Assembly: GCA_002449845.1 (NCBI GenBank)
Contig: DJXW01000041.1
Span: 1-63,817, forward strand
DNA length: 63,817 nucleotides
Direction: 5' to 3'
Source: Prevotella sp. UBA6994
Lineage (GTDB): Bacteria > Bacteroidota > Bacteroidia > Bacteroidales > Bacteroidaceae
Shown in pieces: positions 1 to 9,120 of this stretch. Within the stretch, counting starts at the first letter, position 1. Each line of letters starts with the position of its first letter. The notes beneath the pieces were generated by a model. That model was not told where the DNA came from. It did not search any database and worked only from the letters and a program-made list of their open reading frames with translations. The position numbers were made by a program, and so were the translations under genes.

Positions 1-53
1 GTTATCTATCGTGCCTTCGGCACTGCCTGTGCCAACAACTATATCATTACCTT
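1..53. repeat. Dispersed palindromic repeat, copy at left edge
   Basis: The first 53 bases match 63395-63447 with a single difference, in the same orientation. They contain the small hairpin GTGCCTTCGGCAC. The right-hand copy is the end of a longer mosaic of palindromes, so this copy is probably the end of a similar element cut by the window edge. On the minus strand a frame opened by ATG at 61-63 runs through it to the edge, so a partial gene cannot be excluded. Confidence 0.75.
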
Positions 54-80
54 TGTTTTTCATTGATAAGAATTTCGTTG

Positions 81-111
81 CAAAGTTACGAAATAATGTA
101 TGTAAAACAAA
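81..111 (-). promoter_or_regulatory. Bacteroidetes-type promoter reading out of the window
   Basis: Read on the minus strand: TTTG (108-111), 19 bases, then TAACTTTG (81-88). This fits the -33/-7 consensus of the phylum. The sequence around it (about 55-128) is a near copy of 923-998, the promoter of the GNAT pair. Its target lies left of position 60, outside the window. Confidence 0.6.
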
Positions 112-130
112 AGAAAATCACTTTTTCTTT

Positions 131-715
131 TTATATGATATTAATCAAATCGAAATATAAATATCTTGTTTTTAGTGGTAATTTTAACCTAACCTTTTCT
201 GCTTCTTGCTCTTCGGACTTAAAAAAACTGTGAAATCCATTTTTCTCATAGAAGGAAAGAGTTTGTTGATTGTTTAACGCATCAACGGCAAGGTATCTAC
301 ATGCAGTTACATATTCTGGAAGCGTTACCCATGATTTAATAAACTCCATTAATTCTGTACCTATACCTTTGTGGGCAAATTCTCGATTCACACCCAACCT
401 TCCTATCAACACTGCAGGATAGCGACGCATACGCTTTTCATGAGGAAATTGTTTCATGAAATTCTTATGTCTTTGATTAGGTAGCAAATCTGTTCTCACA
501 CTTTCATTTGATAGTGAAAAAGCGCATACTATGGTTTTGGGATCATCATCAAGAACATAACAATAACTTTTACTTAACATAGCAATGGCATAATGTGGAC
601 TATCAAGGTTGAAAAAATCGTCCAATTCATCGTCACCACAATTAAATGGCTTACAGGTAGCAATTAATTCTTTTGTAAGCGGCATTAATGAGCAATAATT
701 TTCCAAATAACCCAT
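131..715 (-). CDS. GNAT-family N-acetyltransferase, candidate toxin
   Basis: About 194 residues with a GNAT fold. Seen: an N-terminal FNCGDDELDDFF segment near residue 25, typical of TacT/AtaT-like toxin acetyltransferases; a central IGRLGVNREF strand; and the acetyl-CoA loop HKGIGTEL near residue 116, followed by a C-terminal YEKNGF motif. Toxins of this type acetylate aminoacyl-tRNA, and many are encoded behind a small antitoxin; here the 56-codon gene ends 11 bases upstream on the same strand. ATG at 713-715 is taken as the start; an in-frame GTG lies one codon upstream. It could also be a housekeeping GNAT enzyme: the family is clear, toxicity is inference. Confidence 0.75.
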   Translation of the reverse strand: MGYLENYCSLMPLTKELIATCKPFNCGDDELDDFFNLDSPHYAIAMLSKSYCYVLDDDPKTIVCAFSLSNESVRTDLLPNQRHKNFMKQFPHEKRMRRYPAVLIGRLGVNREFAHKGIGTELMEFIKSWVTLPEYVTACRYLAVDALNNQQTLSFYEKNGFHSFFKSEEQEAEKVRLKLPLKTRYLYFDLINII

Positions 716-726
716 CACATTTATTA

Positions 727-897
727 TTATAAAAGGTAACCTTTGGAACGTGCTTTTTTGACTACTCTTCTACAAACCTCACGTTGCTTACTGAAATCAA
801 TCCTTTGTGGATTCATCTCCGCTGCATCTGAGGCATCTATAAAACGAGTAGCATCTTCTCCTGTTAAAATTGGTATTGGTCTTATAGGTGTAGCCAT
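727..897 (-). CDS. Small 56-residue partner of the GNAT gene, candidate antitoxin
   Basis: A short minus-strand reading frame starting MATPIRPIPILTGEDATRF and ending in a basic tail with RRVVKKARSKGYLL. It is preceded by a good promoter (950-980) and sits 11 bases before the GNAT gene, so the two form one transcript. The acidic middle (GEDATRFIDASDAAEMNP) and short length resemble antitoxin or adaptor proteins that accompany GNAT genes in Bacteroidetes. I do not recognise a named DNA-binding fold. Antitoxin function is inferred from gene order only. Confidence 0.65.
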   Translation of the reverse strand: MATPIRPIPILTGEDATRFIDASDAAEMNPQRIDFSKQREVCRRVVKKARSKGYLL

Positions 898-949
898 AAT
901 ATCTTCTCCTTTCTCTATCTTTCGTTTTTCATTGATTAGAATTTCGTTG

Positions 950-980
950 CAAAGTTACGAAAAAACGAGAGTAATACAAA
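950..980 (-). promoter_or_regulatory. Promoter of the small-protein/GNAT pair
   Basis: Minus strand: TTTG at 977-980, 19-base spacer, TAACTTTG at 950-957. The predicted transcript starts about 45 bases before the ATG at 897. The block 923-998 is duplicated at 55-128 with few changes, including the start of the untranslated leader. Confidence 0.7.
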
Positions 981-999
981 AGAAAAATACACTTTTTTT

Positions 1000-1125
1000 G
1001 TAAGAAGCAAGAGGTAAGAAAATAAGAAGCAAGAGATTAGTCCTCAAATGGAGAAACATATCTCTTGCTTCTTACTTTCTCACTTCTAACTTGCTTCTTA
1101 CTCTCCTATCTTGCCTCTTACTTCT
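1000..1125. repeat. Purine/pyrimidine-arm hairpin repeat, copy 1
   Basis: The left arm is built from TAAGAAGCAAGAG-like words (1000-1037) and the right arm from their complement CTCTTGCTTCTTA (1061-1124). The loop TCCTCAAATGGAGAA is shared almost exactly with copy 2 at 25587-25684. The element lies between the promoter of the GNAT pair and the 3' end of the C10 protease gene. It could act as a terminator for neither neighbour in an obvious way, as both are on the minus strand. Confidence 0.7.
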
Positions 1126-1131
1126 ATAACC

Positions 1132-4100
1132 TTACTTCATCACCTTCTTGCCATTCACCATGTATATTCCCTTGGGTAATTGGTTGAGATTGACAATGCC
1201 GTTGGCAGATGGAAGGGTAGCCACTTTCACGCCTTGCAGGTTATATACATCCACTTTATTGGTGTTTACAGATTCAGTAGTGGAGATGCCCGTAGCCTGA
1301 TTGTTCCCATCCTGGAACTTGATGCGAAGAATAGGTTTGTCGGTTTGAGCTACAGACGAACCGAATACTTGGTTGTTGTCCATGAAATAAGCATGGAAGG
1401 CTGGCACATCCTGTGTCTGAGCATAGAGGAAAGCATTGCCTACGGAATTGATAAACCATGCGTTGCTTACGTTCTTACCCACGGTAGTACCCATCAAGTT
1501 GTATGCGCTCGAATGTACACCCACGTTCACATCTTTATATAATGTGGCATTCTCACCAAAGAATGTGATTTGTTTCCCGCACAGATTACGTCTCTTGCCC
1601 CAATATTCGCCCGGTACGTTATACAGATACGGTTCGTATGCCAACATCTCGTCAACGTTGTCTGCGAAGATGATGTCGCCATCCTTGTCTAACCGCTCAA
1701 AGCCACGCACCCAGAAATCTTTGCCTGTGGTCTCACCTGGATGGAACCAGTCTATTTCCTTATTATCCGTGACATCCACCACACCCATCACGTCGAACGG
1801 CAATGCTATGGTGTTCCATCCCACATTGCTTCCCGACTCGGCACCGATGGAAGGAATAGTGGTGAAGCTCACCCTCTCGGCAGTGAACGTCTTGGGTACG
1901 AAGAAGTCGCAACTGTCACGCAATGCCACGTTTTCTGCCTTATCACCCTTCACGATATTGGCGTTTTCGAGGCCGTTGGGAATTGTCTGAGAAGCCCCCA
2001 TGTAATAGAGCACGTTAGGATTGCTGTTTACGTTTAGCGTCTTAATGGCAGTGGCATCAGTGATATCTACCGCTATCACGTCATCGTCAATCGTCATGGT
2101 TTCCTGTGGTTCTACGGAAATGCTTGAACCATCAGCCTTCCAGGTAGTGAGGGCAGGGAGCATGACCATGGGAAGAACATCGATAATCTTATTTCCACCT
2201 TGATATTCTACCCTAATATCATAGCGAGTGTTCAATTTGAGATTTTCAAATACAACAGGTAAGGTATAATCAGTATGAGGAGGAACTATAATCTCTTTTA
2301 GATAAAACCTGCCATTGTCGGAATAATTGGCAGAACGATTATAATCCCAGGAAGAAGACGTTACTGTTGCATATTCCCTGATCCATATCGCTAAGTTTTT
2401 ACGTATCGTATAATCAGTATTATTCTTCAAATGGGTGATATTTACCTGGAAGGTACTTCCCCAAATAGAACGTAATCCGTTTTGTAAACCAGCAAAATTT
2501 TTCACAATAGAGAAATTACGTTCAGAAATATCCAACTCAGGAACAGTGCCAGAACTAATTTCCATTTGAGTCTGACCTATGATGTTATCACCAAATTCAT
2601 CCGTAGCTATCCATACATAATATGTTCCACTTGATGATGGTTTATACGAAAAATCTATCAATACACTTTCATCCTTATCCATATTGATTCTCGTATGATC
2701 AATGGCTTCTCCCATTGTTGTGGTATTACTTACAAAGCAATAAATAATACCAGAATATGAATATTCAGGACTTACATTGGTTATTGTAGTTTTAATGGCT
2801 TGTTCACTTCCCTTCAATCCGTCACCTATTATATCAAATTTTGAAACGGAAACATTGGATAAGTTGGAATGAAGCCTACTTGAAATGCCTGATTCCGAAT
2901 AATTTACGATAGCGTAATTGGCACTTTCATGCTGGCACACTTTCCACTCTTCATTATCCTCTTCATTTTTATACATGTAAATGGGTACCAACTCGTATGT
3001 ACCATATTCCAAACTAGCATTGTTGAAATCGTTGGCTGACAAGGTAAAATATCTCGAAGCTGAATTGGTATTGTTCAAATAAGCAAAGTTCTTGTTGAAT
3101 TGCTTGATCAAGACCACCTGATCGTCTTCGTTAACATATCCTATGCCATATAGGTAATAACCTGATATACCAGACTGATTGTGGAACTTACATGAAATGG
3201 TACTGCTTGAAGCACTGACAATCTTAGCATTCAATTGATGATCGCTCGTATTCACACACCCAAAACTTGACGGTACGGTATAGAGCAAGGCAGAATGCTT
3301 GTCAGTATAAGATTTCAAAGAATAATTGGCTGATACAATATTGGCTTGGTATCTATTAAAAACGGACAACCGAAAATATCCATCATCAATACCTCCCCAT
3401 CCCCAATTAACATGGAAAAGGCCATTGACATCATAGCCGTCAATTAAATAGGAGTGTCCTGCAGAAGAAGAAAAGCCATTATAAATAACAGGTCTGAGAT
3501 GAGCGATTTCGTTGTAGATAACATTTTCCCAATCTTCTACATTATAATATTCCCTGTCAATATATGCTATAGATTCATCAAATCCAAAATAATTAATCAA
3601 CGCAGAATTATACTGTGAGGTAGGTGTCAGCGCAACATCGGTATAAAACCTCGTTGAAGTGGCTTTTGCCGTATAAAGCATCAAATCTGCTACTGCCTTT
3701 TTTTGTGCGTCAGTATAATTACTGTTATATCCATAGTCTTCCAACATATTATCCCAATCAATCATTGTTCCAGAGGGAACGGCATCTAAGGTAACGCCAT
3801 TGGAAACATAAGAAGGTATCGTGTTTGTTATAGATGGGATAAAGTCTTTATAATAATACAAAAATTGGGCTAAACAAACAGGAGCACAACCAATGGGAAG
3901 ATTCTTTCCATCAACGATAGGAGTTGAGGTCTTGAAAGGATACCTACTTGCCCATTTTGTTGATGTCATTGGTGCAATCGACTTCTTCGTCTTCTCTATC
4001 ACCTTTTTCTTTGCCGTGGTAGAAGGCAACTGAACGGAGGAGATAGACTCTATCTCTCGCTCATACGCACGTAGCCATTCCTTCAATGGGGCAGGTGCAT

Positions 4101-4401
4101 TCTCCTCGTCGAAGCTGCCAGAGTCAACATAACCGAGTATTTTCTCCGTGCGGTCGTCACCAGATACGATAACAAATCCGCGGTCTTCTCCCACATTATA
4201 AATGTAATAGTAAGGGTTGTTCTCTTTAGCACCAGCCTTACGCAGAGCCTTGTAAGCCTCACTGACAGTTTGCATATCTATGCCTTTCGTTGCCAAGAAA
4301 GCCTTTGCCTCCTGCAATGCCTGAGTTCTACTTACTGGATTTGCCTTGACCATGAGAAGACAAAAAGCGAAGAAAGAATAAAGTAAAATGATTCTTTTCA
4401 T
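1132..4401 (-). CDS. Secreted C10-family cysteine protease (streptopain/interpain-like)
   Basis: 1089 residues. Order: signal peptide (1-20), an inhibitory propeptide of the Spi/streptopain kind (about 21-140, with YYYIYN…GFVIVSGDDR), a C10 catalytic domain (about 145-365), several beta-sandwich domains, and a C-terminal sorting tail ending LPKGIYMVNGKKVMK. The catalytic Cys is Cys172 in GCAPVCLAQ and the His is His316 in AGHSYLIDGY, followed by VNWGWGG. Family members degrade host or dietary proteins; interpain A of Prevotella intermedia has the same layout. The tail suggests export by the type IX system, in line with porZ in this window. A weak TACTTTTG -7 box lies at 4425-4432. No inhibitor gene is adjacent. 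Far longer than streptopain (about 400) because of the added C-terminal domains. Confidence 0.9.
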   Translation of the reverse strand: MKRIILLYSFFAFCLLMVKANPVSRTQALQEAKAFLATKGIDMQTVSEAYKALRKAGAKENNPYYYIYNVGEDRGFVIVSGDDRTEKILGYVDSGSFDEENAPAPLKEWLRAYEREIESISSVQLPSTTAKKKVIEKTKKSIAPMTSTKWASRYPFKTSTPIVDGKNLPIGCAPVCLAQFLYYYKDFIPSITNTIPSYVSNGVTLDAVPSGTMIDWDNMLEDYGYNSNYTDAQKKAVADLMLYTAKATSTRFYTDVALTPTSQYNSALINYFGFDESIAYIDREYYNVEDWENVIYNEIAHLRPVIYNGFSSSAGHSYLIDGYDVNGLFHVNWGWGGIDDGYFRLSVFNRYQANIVSANYSLKSYTDKHSALLYTVPSSFGCVNTSDHQLNAKIVSASSSTISCKFHNQSGISGYYLYGIGYVNEDDQVVLIKQFNKNFAYLNNTNSASRYFTLSANDFNNASLEYGTYELVPIYMYKNEEDNEEWKVCQHESANYAIVNYSESGISSRLHSNLSNVSVSKFDIIGDGLKGSEQAIKTTITNVSPEYSYSGIIYCFVSNTTTMGEAIDHTRINMDKDESVLIDFSYKPSSSGTYYVWIATDEFGDNIIGQTQMEISSGTVPELDISERNFSIVKNFAGLQNGLRSIWGSTFQVNITHLKNNTDYTIRKNLAIWIREYATVTSSSWDYNRSANYSDNGRFYLKEIIVPPHTDYTLPVVFENLKLNTRYDIRVEYQGGNKIIDVLPMVMLPALTTWKADGSSISVEPQETMTIDDDVIAVDITDATAIKTLNVNSNPNVLYYMGASQTIPNGLENANIVKGDKAENVALRDSCDFFVPKTFTAERVSFTTIPSIGAESGSNVGWNTIALPFDVMGVVDVTDNKEIDWFHPGETTGKDFWVRGFERLDKDGDIIFADNVDEMLAYEPYLYNVPGEYWGKRRNLCGKQITFFGENATLYKDVNVGVHSSAYNLMGTTVGKNVSNAWFINSVGNAFLYAQTQDVPAFHAYFMDNNQVFGSSVAQTDKPILRIKFQDGNNQATGISTTESVNTNKVDVYNLQGVKVATLPSANGIVNLNQLPKGIYMVNGKKVMK

Positions 4402-4557
4402 GATTTATAGTTTGATTAATTTAACAAAAGTAAGAAAAATCATTAAAAAACAAGAAAAAGTGCATTCTCTATTAATGATAATTAACGAAACAATTAATTT
4501 TTTATATGATTGAAAGAGTTTTTTCATATATATGGAATATAATGCTCAATAAAAAAA

Positions 4558-4622
4558 GTCCCACTGCTTGGGACTTTTGTCCCACATTGTGGGATTTTTA
4601 TCCCAAGCAGTGGGACATTTCT
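4558..4622. repeat. 22-base-period palindromic array (three units)
   Basis: Three consecutive units start at 4558, 4579 and 4601. Each is a palindrome of the form GTCCCA-n-TGGGA followed by a T-rich spacer. Units 1 and 3 are also reverse complements of each other over 16 bases, so the array can fold as one long hairpin. It lies between two minus-strand genes, after the stop of the 58-codon gene, and may also end its transcription. Confidence 0.75.
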
Positions 4623-4648
4623 AAATGATATGTTTGTTGAGTAATTTA

Positions 4649-4825
4649 TCACCAATTATAATTCCATACGTTATCTTCAGATTCAGAGTCATCGTAATAG
4701 GAATTTCTTTTAGCTGCTGCGCCTCCCGCATTTCCACCTCCTGAGCCAAACTCAAACTCCTGGTCAAGAAGATAAGGTGCAGACAAAACCTTGATGAAAG
4801 GTTGTTTATATATTTTCTTTTCCAT
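4649..4825 (-). CDS. 58-residue peptide gene coupled to the pectate lyase
   Basis: A short frame beginning MEKKIYKQPFIKVLSAPYLL and ending in DNVWNYNW. Its ATG (4823-4825) lies four bases after the lyase stop codon, so it is very likely co-translated. The layout is: an N-terminal Lys-rich KKIYKQP head, a hydrophobic ILSAPYLL-like stretch, a Gly/Ala-rich middle (GSGGGNAGGAAAKR) and an acidic/aromatic end. Bacteroidales genomes hold many small proteins with a similar (M)(K/E)KK.Y.KP start, mostly unannotated. There is no signal peptide. Function unknown; precursor peptide, secretion-associated peptide or regulator are all possible. Confidence 0.6.
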   Translation of the reverse strand: MEKKIYKQPFIKVLSAPYLLDQEFEFGSGGGNAGGAAAKRNSYYDDSESEDNVWNYNW

Positions 4826-4829
4826 AGAA

Positions 4830-7800
4830 TTATCTTATAATTACTTTCTTACCGTTCACGATATATACACCCTTATAGAGTTCGCTCCTTGTGGAACCCA
4901 CTTTCTGACCGTTGAGATTATATACAGGTTGATCCATCATGTATCCACCATCAATGGATTGCAAACCATCTACCAGTCCTGCGTCTTCAGATACCATATC
5001 TTCTTCTATCATCATCCTGATCACGCCTTGCCTTGCTGCCACGGGAGGAACGGTAAACGTTGCTCGCATACCCAACAAGTGATTTTGATTAGGATTGGGA
5101 TAATACAACTTACCATCAGTGGAAAGGAAATATTCCGATTGATCTGTAGCCATGTCATAGCGAGCAAAGTGACCCTCAAATCTGAAACCATTTTCTTCAA
5201 CTATTTCTTCTTCTGATGCGGTGATATTCACTTGAGAGAAATCTGGATTGGTTACAGAATTAATTGGCTTAAAAAGACAAGGTACACCTGCTCTAATACC
5301 AGTGGTAACGGTTTTGAATGTTACCGAAGAACGTGTAGCATTACTAAATTCCAATACTTCACCACCTCCGAAAACCTCATTTATTTGTTCTTGAGAAATA
5401 TTAAATGGAACGCAGAAGGAATTCCAGAAACTATTAGAGAGCGTACGTTGTAACGTGACATTAGCATAGTTGATGGGCAGAGATTCATCTGTAAACACCG
5501 TTGTTTTGCCTTTCTTATACGGGAAATGGTCGTTAGCGGTTTCTTTTAAAATAATCTTTGTTTGATTTGTTGTTTTAGTTCCGCTTATTGTTCCGTTGAT
5601 GATAATGTCCTTGAGTCCAATATATTTGCTTGACCCAAGTGAATATATATTTACTTTTATCCCAAACGTTCCACTATAAGATTGATTATTAAAAGAATTA
5701 TATGCATAAGTTGAATAACTATCATTTCTATTGGGCTTTTGATTTTTAATTAGTGAAATTGATGAACCATTATCATTCCATGATATATCTATATTACCTC
5801 CATCAGTGCCAAATCGAGTAGCAGTTAGTGAGATAGAAGATGGTTTAAATGTATATCCATCTTGTAATGTCACATAGAAAGTTACCGCATTGTTTTCGGC
5901 AGCATTATTAATCATGCTTGTACTAGATCCAAAACGTGTTTCTCCCAAATTTCTATCATCAATAGTAAACGTATTTGTTCCATTTAAACTTGATCCAACT
6001 GATATCTTTTTAACTGTAAATAAATTATTTACATCATTATCGCCAAACGTTATAGTTGCCGTTTGGTTTGCCCCACCTTCATTCAATGGCCAAGTAATGT
6101 TTCCTGTTATAGAAAAGGGAGTATCTGTTTCACTTGTAATAACCTCATTATACACACTCTCGTCTTGTTCTTCAGCTGGTTTAACATAGAAATTAAATGT
6201 TCGAATGAGAGAAATACTACTTTCAGTAGCTTTCACTTGCAGGGAGAAAAGACCAGAGGTAGTAGGATTAACCACCAATTTATTGTTAGAAATACTTGCA
6301 TCAATGTCACTCGTTACAATGGTATAGGTTGGATTTGTATAACCAGCAAAATAAGTTGCAAGGTCTATTGTTTTCTGTACATCTACTACCAAATCTATGA
6401 AGTGTGGACAAGCCATCCAATTGAGATAGATTTCCAAATCAGTATACCAACCAGTGGAAGCACCATCTAAATGATTATTATTCAAATCTGATGTACTCCA
6501 TCCTTTTGCCGTCTCAAACCAATCTGGAATACCATCTCTATCTGTATCCCAATCAGCAGGGCGAGATTCGGATATAATATCTTGAGCTAATGCTGTCCAT
6601 CCCTCTGAATCACTTTCCTTATCAATAAGTCCTGGTTCACCCGTTCTACTTCCTGTTTTGGAATACGTGCCATTCAGAGTTTCGGTTATAAGACGTTTTT
6701 CATTGATGTCTAATTCTTCATAATTACATCCCACATCACTCAATACATTCTTATAAGCAGCTTCAGCTGATTCAACATTATTTACATCCAATGAATAAAA
6801 ACTAAACGGTTCATCTAAGAACGTCTCATAATTAATAGGATTATTAACTATAGCAGAAGATATGGTTACTCTATAAACTTCATTTTCATTATCAACAATT
6901 CTGGTAGTTCCATTTCTTTTAATATCATATATTTTATTAGTTCCATTTCTGTCGACACGTAAATTTTCACTTAAATAATATTGTTGGTGTCCTGCAAAAT
7001 CATCTTCATGGTCAGCACTAAAAATAATTTTCTGGTAAAAAGCTGGTCCTTTCTTATAATAGTTACCAACAAAATTCACTTCTTTTGCTCCACCGTCAGT
7101 ACCACGGTTTCGCCAGTTATAAACAACATTATTATAAATATTCATTTCACCTTTAAATTCTTTTCCTCCTTCCAATCTATCTAATAATCCACCTGCAAGG
7201 CTCCAATTACGTCCTTCATTATGAGCAAGTAAGTTGTGATGGAAAGATCCCACTTCTCCTCCAATAGAAGCAGCATATCCATGTTCTACTGAAAGATCAT
7301 TAGGATCATTCTTATTTTCATGACCATTTTTGTTGAGAGATTCACCTATAATAGAATGTTGAAAAGAAATATTGCCCGCATCTCGTGTAGATAAAGTCTC
7401 ATCTGAACCCCATCCCAATAGACAATGATCCATGATAGAATGATTTCCTTTAAGTCCTGCTGCATTTGAAACGTTAGGATTTATAGTTGTTCCATCCCAA
7501 TCATCTCCATGACCATAGCGGAAACGCATAAAACGGGTAATTTGATCATCACCAGAAGAACCATAATTACGATCACGAATCATAATACCTTTACCTGGTG
7601 CCGTTTGTCCAGCAATGGTAATATATGGTTTATTACAAGTAAGATCTGTTTGAAGTTGAATAACACCACTCACGTCAAAGACAATAGTTCTTGGACCCGT
7701 TGCGTTCTCTATACCATAACGCAGTGATCCTTCACCTGAATCATTGAGATTTGTTACATGATAGACATCTCCACCACGACCACCTATTGCATATTTACCT

Positions 7801-8849
7801 GCACCTTCAGCACCAGGAAATGCCAAACGACGAGGACGAAAACTCCAAACAATACCTTTATAAGTCACATCATTTATTACTTCATCCACACGCCAATAAT
7901 AAGTTTGTAATGGAGAAAGACCATTTCGAATTAAACTTGTTAATTCTGTCTCAAAGCCTCCTGATGAAGCATTATTCACTTGGTCTTCATTATCACCAAA
8001 ATAGACAATATGCTTAGTTGCACCTGATGCAGCTGTCCAACTTAAAGTGATATTGCTATTGTCAACATTTGCATGTATATCCGTATTTTGTGGGTATGGA
8101 TTTTGAGCTTGATAATCAGTTGCAGCTACTGGATCTATTTCCAATGAATTGATAAAGAATTGGGTAGTAGAATGAGTGCCAGTATAACTAACATTTTCTT
8201 GTGGAACCGAATAATATTCAATTTCAATTTCTTGATTCGTTGATGTAACATTAAAAGATACAAACGACCTTGCTGATTCTGACAGAGTTGATTTACGCAA
8301 AGTTTGAGTTATAAGATTTGAAGTATAATTACCTACCTTAACTTGAATTGGTGGAACAATAGCATTATCTAATTCACTTGCTTCAACATAATTATGATAA
8401 GCTTGAACAGAATGATTTCCTATGGTTAATCCTGAAATGGTAACGATAATAGAAACACAACCTGATTGATTCTTAGTATTTCCACTAATATATGATGTTA
8501 TACCATCAGAAACTAAGTTTGATTCAGCTGTTTTTGTACTACCTATTCCACCACTATTTCCATTATTAGAAATATTAGTACTTGTAGTATTTCTTCCATG
8601 ACTGATTTTAAGTGTTACTCCTGTATCAAATGTCTTAGAAACAGATGTAGCAATATTATTAATAACCCATGACGTATAACCATCAGAAGTGTAAGATGCT
8701 TGTACACTTTGATTGGCATGATATTTATCAAAATCAATTTTAGTATTCTGCGCCCAAGCATGTGAAGCATAAAATAATAAAGTGAAAGCTAAACCATAAG
8801 ATTGTAGCCACAAAAACCTTGTTTTTGTTTGGTTAGTTATTTGTCCCAT
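4830..8849 (-). CDS. Secreted PL1-type pectate lyase, multidomain
   Basis: 1339 residues. Order: an N-terminal signal region ending near residue 34 (HAWAQ), a carbohydrate-binding-like sandwich, a fibronectin type III domain (about 255-345, WTAASGATKHIVYFG … YYWRVDEV), and a right-handed beta-helix lyase domain (about 346-760) opening with AFPGAEGAGKYAIGGRGG and VTNLNDSGEGSLRYGI, hallmarks of PL1 pectate trisaccharide-lyase relatives. Then come DTDRDGIPDWFE, an Ig-like repeat, another sandwich domain, and the sorting tail ending KGVYIVNGKKVIIR. The enzyme cleaves de-esterified pectin by beta-elimination, outside the cell. It is the first gene of an operon with the 58-codon gene. Promoter at 8884-8913. 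No SusC/SusD pair is present, so this is not a standard polysaccharide-utilisation locus. Confidence 0.88.
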   Translation of the reverse strand: MGQITNQTKTRFLWLQSYGLAFTLLFYASHAWAQNTKIDFDKYHANQSVQASYTSDGYTSWVINNIATSVSKTFDTGVTLKISHGRNTTSTNISNNGNSGGIGSTKTAESNLVSDGITSYISGNTKNQSGCVSIIVTISGLTIGNHSVQAYHNYVEASELDNAIVPPIQVKVGNYTSNLITQTLRKSTLSESARSFVSFNVTSTNQEIEIEYYSVPQENVSYTGTHSTTQFFINSLEIDPVAATDYQAQNPYPQNTDIHANVDNSNITLSWTAASGATKHIVYFGDNEDQVNNASSGGFETELTSLIRNGLSPLQTYYWRVDEVINDVTYKGIVWSFRPRRLAFPGAEGAGKYAIGGRGGDVYHVTNLNDSGEGSLRYGIENATGPRTIVFDVSGVIQLQTDLTCNKPYITIAGQTAPGKGIMIRDRNYGSSGDDQITRFMRFRYGHGDDWDGTTINPNVSNAAGLKGNHSIMDHCLLGWGSDETLSTRDAGNISFQHSIIGESLNKNGHENKNDPNDLSVEHGYAASIGGEVGSFHHNLLAHNEGRNWSLAGGLLDRLEGGKEFKGEMNIYNNVVYNWRNRGTDGGAKEVNFVGNYYKKGPAFYQKIIFSADHEDDFAGHQQYYLSENLRVDRNGTNKIYDIKRNGTTRIVDNENEVYRVTISSAIVNNPINYETFLDEPFSFYSLDVNNVESAEAAYKNVLSDVGCNYEELDINEKRLITETLNGTYSKTGSRTGEPGLIDKESDSEGWTALAQDIISESRPADWDTDRDGIPDWFETAKGWSTSDLNNNHLDGASTGWYTDLEIYLNWMACPHFIDLVVDVQKTIDLATYFAGYTNPTYTIVTSDIDASISNNKLVVNPTTSGLFSLQVKATESSISLIRTFNFYVKPAEEQDESVYNEVITSETDTPFSITGNITWPLNEGGANQTATITFGDNDVNNLFTVKKISVGSSLNGTNTFTIDDRNLGETRFGSSTSMINNAAENNAVTFYVTLQDGYTFKPSSISLTATRFGTDGGNIDISWNDNGSSISLIKNQKPNRNDSYSTYAYNSFNNQSYSGTFGIKVNIYSLGSSKYIGLKDIIINGTISGTKTTNQTKIILKETANDHFPYKKGKTTVFTDESLPINYANVTLQRTLSNSFWNSFCVPFNISQEQINEVFGGGEVLEFSNATRSSVTFKTVTTGIRAGVPCLFKPINSVTNPDFSQVNITASEEEIVEENGFRFEGHFARYDMATDQSEYFLSTDGKLYYPNPNQNHLLGMRATFTVPPVAARQGVIRMMIEEDMVSEDAGLVDGLQSIDGGYMMDQPVYNLNGQKVGSTRSELYKGVYIVNGKKVIIR

Positions 8850-8883
8850 AAAAAAATAAATTAATAATGTCCCATTTTGGGTA

Positions 8884-8913
8884 CAAAGATAGTTATATTT
8901 TTCTTAACACAAA
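8884..8913 (-). promoter_or_regulatory. Promoter of the pectate lyase with overlapping palindrome
   Basis: Minus strand: TATCTTTG at 8884-8891, TTTG at 8910-8913, with 18 bases between. The -33 box lies inside the palindrome ACACAAAATTTTTTGTGT (8907-8924), a plausible operator. The rest of 8850-9120 holds only this and the leuS upstream region. Confidence 0.5.
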
Positions 8914-9079
8914 ATTTTTTGTGTAAAAATTGCTAATAAAGTATCATTTTTGATAGTTTTAATGAAAATGCAATGCTTATCATTCTAAAAGACCATCTAA
9001 AATATCACGAAATTGTTCAACGTTTTGCCAATGAAATCAATATGTTTCAATAAAATGATAGCATATTAGGAAAATTTCG

Positions 9080-9087
9080 TAACTTTG
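9080..9087 (+). promoter_or_regulatory. -7 box upstream of leuS
   Basis: TAACTTTG lies 33 bases before the leuS ATG, matching the TAnnTTTG consensus. I cannot find a convincing TTTG at the right distance upstream, so this is a half-supported promoter. Confidence 0.4.
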
Positions 9088-9120
9088 CACTCGCGAAATA
9101 AAATAAACACATAATAATTC

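Noticed and set aside
743..1003. Plus-strand frame of 86 codons opposite the small partner gene
   Set aside because: It runs antisense through the 56-codon gene and across its promoter and repeat, has no domain features, and its end depends on the promoter repeat.
1180..2203. Several plus-strand frames inside the C10 protease gene
   Set aside because: They are shadows of the long minus-strand gene; compositions are odd (His, Cys and Arg runs) and there are no start or family features.
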